Shown: positions 6,042 through 6,699 of the stretch, piece by piece | Numbering within the stretch: position 1 is the first letter of the stretch | Layout of the letters: each line of letters begins with the position of its first letter | Notes under the pieces: generated by a model | What the model saw: the letters and a program-made list of their open reading frames with translations, nothing else | Told to the model about the DNA's origin: nothing | Databases searched by the model: none | Made by a program: the position numbers and the translations under genes | Assembly (NCBI GenBank): GCA_003219925.1 | Contig: QHQU01000157.1 | Span: 1-6,699 of the forward strand | Direction: 5' to 3' | DNA: 6,699 nucleotides | Origin: Verrucomicrobiota bacterium | Lineage (GTDB): Bacteria; Verrucomicrobiota; Verrucomicrobiia; Chthoniobacterales; UBA10450

Positions 6042-6470
6042 TTAGCTCAGAGAAACAGGAGGAGCGTGCGCGAGAATGCTCTGCTGAAGAACCGATTCAG
6101 CAAACGAAGCCGCTCCGGGTGGACCGGTGTCCCATTCGCAAAAGCGACCAAGCTGAGACTGATCCGCAGCCGGGATGAAGCGAAGGACGTAAATGTACGG
6201 AGCGAATGAGAGCGTGTCGCCCGCGACGAAACTGCTCGACGCCACCAGCAAAGTCGCACGCAGCACTTTGCAACATTCGACTTCACTCTTCTGATTGTGC
6301 TTCGCTGGCGCCGGGTTCTCGGGATTACTAGCATGACACTTCGGCAACTGCATCGCAGATGCGTGTTGCAGTGCGCCCAAAGCGCAGTGATTTGAAATAC
6401 CGAACCAAGCTGCAGCGATGAGCAAGACGAGCGGTAAACGCAAAGCGCGAGTGCGAAGCAGATTCGTCAC
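6042..6470 (-). CDS. Exported Cys/His protein of unknown function
   Basis: A 142-residue protein that starts with GTG. A basic N-terminus (VTNLLRTRALR) and hydrophobic stretch (LPLVLLIAAAWFG) form a signal peptide or membrane anchor. It is followed by NHCALGAL (27-34), PKCHASN (43-49) and vicinal cysteines in EVECCKVLRA (63-72), with one more at C111. The spacing of His and Cys pairs suggests a thiol metal site or redox centre. The C-terminal stretch GPPGAASFAESVLQQSILAH (115-134) looks like the shared ending of hypothetical proteins I associate with similar bacteria, but I cannot name the family. An in-frame stop shortly upstream (6482-6480) makes the GTG the first usable start that keeps the signal peptide; the next ATG-encoded Met is residue 40. 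No Shine-Dalgarno is visible. It is separated from the copper genes by 142 bases, so it may be in the same or a separate transcript. Confidence 0.72.
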   Translation of the reverse strand: MTNLLRTRALRLPLVLLIAAAWFGISNHCALGALQHASAMQLPKCHASNPENPAPAKHNQKSEVECCKVLRATLLVASSSFVAGDTLSFAPYIYVLRFIPAADQSQLGRFCEWDTGPPGAASFAESVLQQSILAHAPPVSLS

Positions 6471-6533
6471 GGATTTGAATTAGTCGCTCGGATTAGGGAA
6501 ATGTTCAAATTCTCGCGGCAACGCCAATACAAA

Positions 6534-6698
6534 TTATCGGGATTTGGAGGCAGCCCCGTTCTGTTGCAAAATTCGGCTCCAATATTTGATCCACTGAATT
6601 TCGAGTACGATGAGCAGAACCAGCGCGATGGACAGTAACAGACCGAACAGAACGGAGACGCCAATGATGTAAGGCATTGCCCCTTTCTCGGCTTTCAT
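6534..6698 (-). CDS. Small single-span membrane protein (possibly 5'-truncated)
   Basis: An open frame of 54 residues ending with TAA at 6536-6534. It reads a short charged start (MKAEKGAMPY), one strong membrane span (about 10-33, IIGVSVLFGLLLSIALVLLI) and an amphipathic tail with aromatic residues (EIQWIKYWSRILQQ), ending SKSR. The ATG is one base from the window edge, so a longer protein starting outside cannot be excluded. The hydrophobic pattern is coherent and clearly better than the overlapping Cys-rich TTG-started frame at 6664-6467. I recognise no family. The 63 bases between it and the next gene (6471-6533) hold nothing I can support. Confidence 0.55.
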   Translation of the reverse strand: MKAEKGAMPYIIGVSVLFGLLLSIALVLLIVLEIQWIKYWSRILQQNGAASKSR

Positions 6699-6699
6699 C

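Noticed and set aside
6041..6050. GTTAGCTCAG resembling a tRNA D-arm
   Set aside because: No acceptor stem, anticodon arm or T-arm can be placed around it, and it overlaps the end of the Cys/His gene.
6479..6508. Possible minus-strand promoter: TTGAAC and ACTAAT with an 18-base spacer just before the GTG at 6470
   Set aside because: Each element matches only four of six consensus bases and lacks the key A in the -10. It would need a leaderless transcript.
6467..6664. Minus-strand TTG-started frame of 65 codons whose TGA overlaps the GTG of the next gene
   Set aside because: The GTGA overlap is attractive, but the product is a Cys/Ser-rich sequence without a domain. The overlapping frame 6698-6534 gives a coherent membrane protein.

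Overview
This window looks like most of a copper (heavy-metal) resistance operon from a Gram-negative bacterium. All credible genes lie on the minus strand, so transcription runs from about 6699 down to 1. The cell type follows from an outer-membrane efflux channel, a lipoprotein, several Sec signal peptides and a Tat-exported multicopper oxidase. GC content looks moderate. The mix of families (short multicopper oxidase next to a TolC-type channel, DUF305, DUF3347, an NTF2-like protein and a CPMHPE-type P-ATPase) reminds me of Verrucomicrobiota or Acidobacteriota. That is inference; the sequence contains no phylogenetic marker.

Layout in transcription order: a 54-residue single-span membrane protein at the right edge (6698-6534, perhaps cut at its 5' end); a signal-peptide-bearing Cys/His protein of unknown function (6470-6042); a 142-base gap with two GC-rich inverted repeats and a weak terminator-like hairpin; a DUF3347-like periplasmic protein (5899-5489); a double DUF305 protein (5487-4900); a four-helix membrane protein with a His-rich, heptad-repeat tail (4857-4051); a His/Met-rich lipoprotein that also ends in heptad repeats (4070-3621); a TolC/CusC-type outer-membrane channel (3624-2245); a short Tat-exported multicopper oxidase (2242-899); an NTF2/SnoaL-like periplasmic protein (918-448); and the first 149 residues of a Cu(I)-type P1B ATPase running off the left edge (448-1).

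From 5899 downward the genes are tightly packed: one 42-base gap, two gaps of 1 and 2 bases, and overlaps of 1, 4 and up to 20 bases. This suggests one translationally coupled transcript. The probable division of labour is as follows. The P-ATPase moves Cu(I) out of the cytoplasm. The oxidase converts Cu(I) to Cu(II) in the periplasm. The DUF305, DUF3347 and His/Met-rich proteins bind or buffer periplasmic copper. The TolC-type channel offers an exit through the outer membrane. No RND pump or membrane-fusion adaptor is visible here, which leaves the channel's partner open. The main candidates for something new are the paired His-rich/heptad-repeat proteins just upstream of the channel, and the unassigned Cys/His and small membrane proteins at the start of the cluster.
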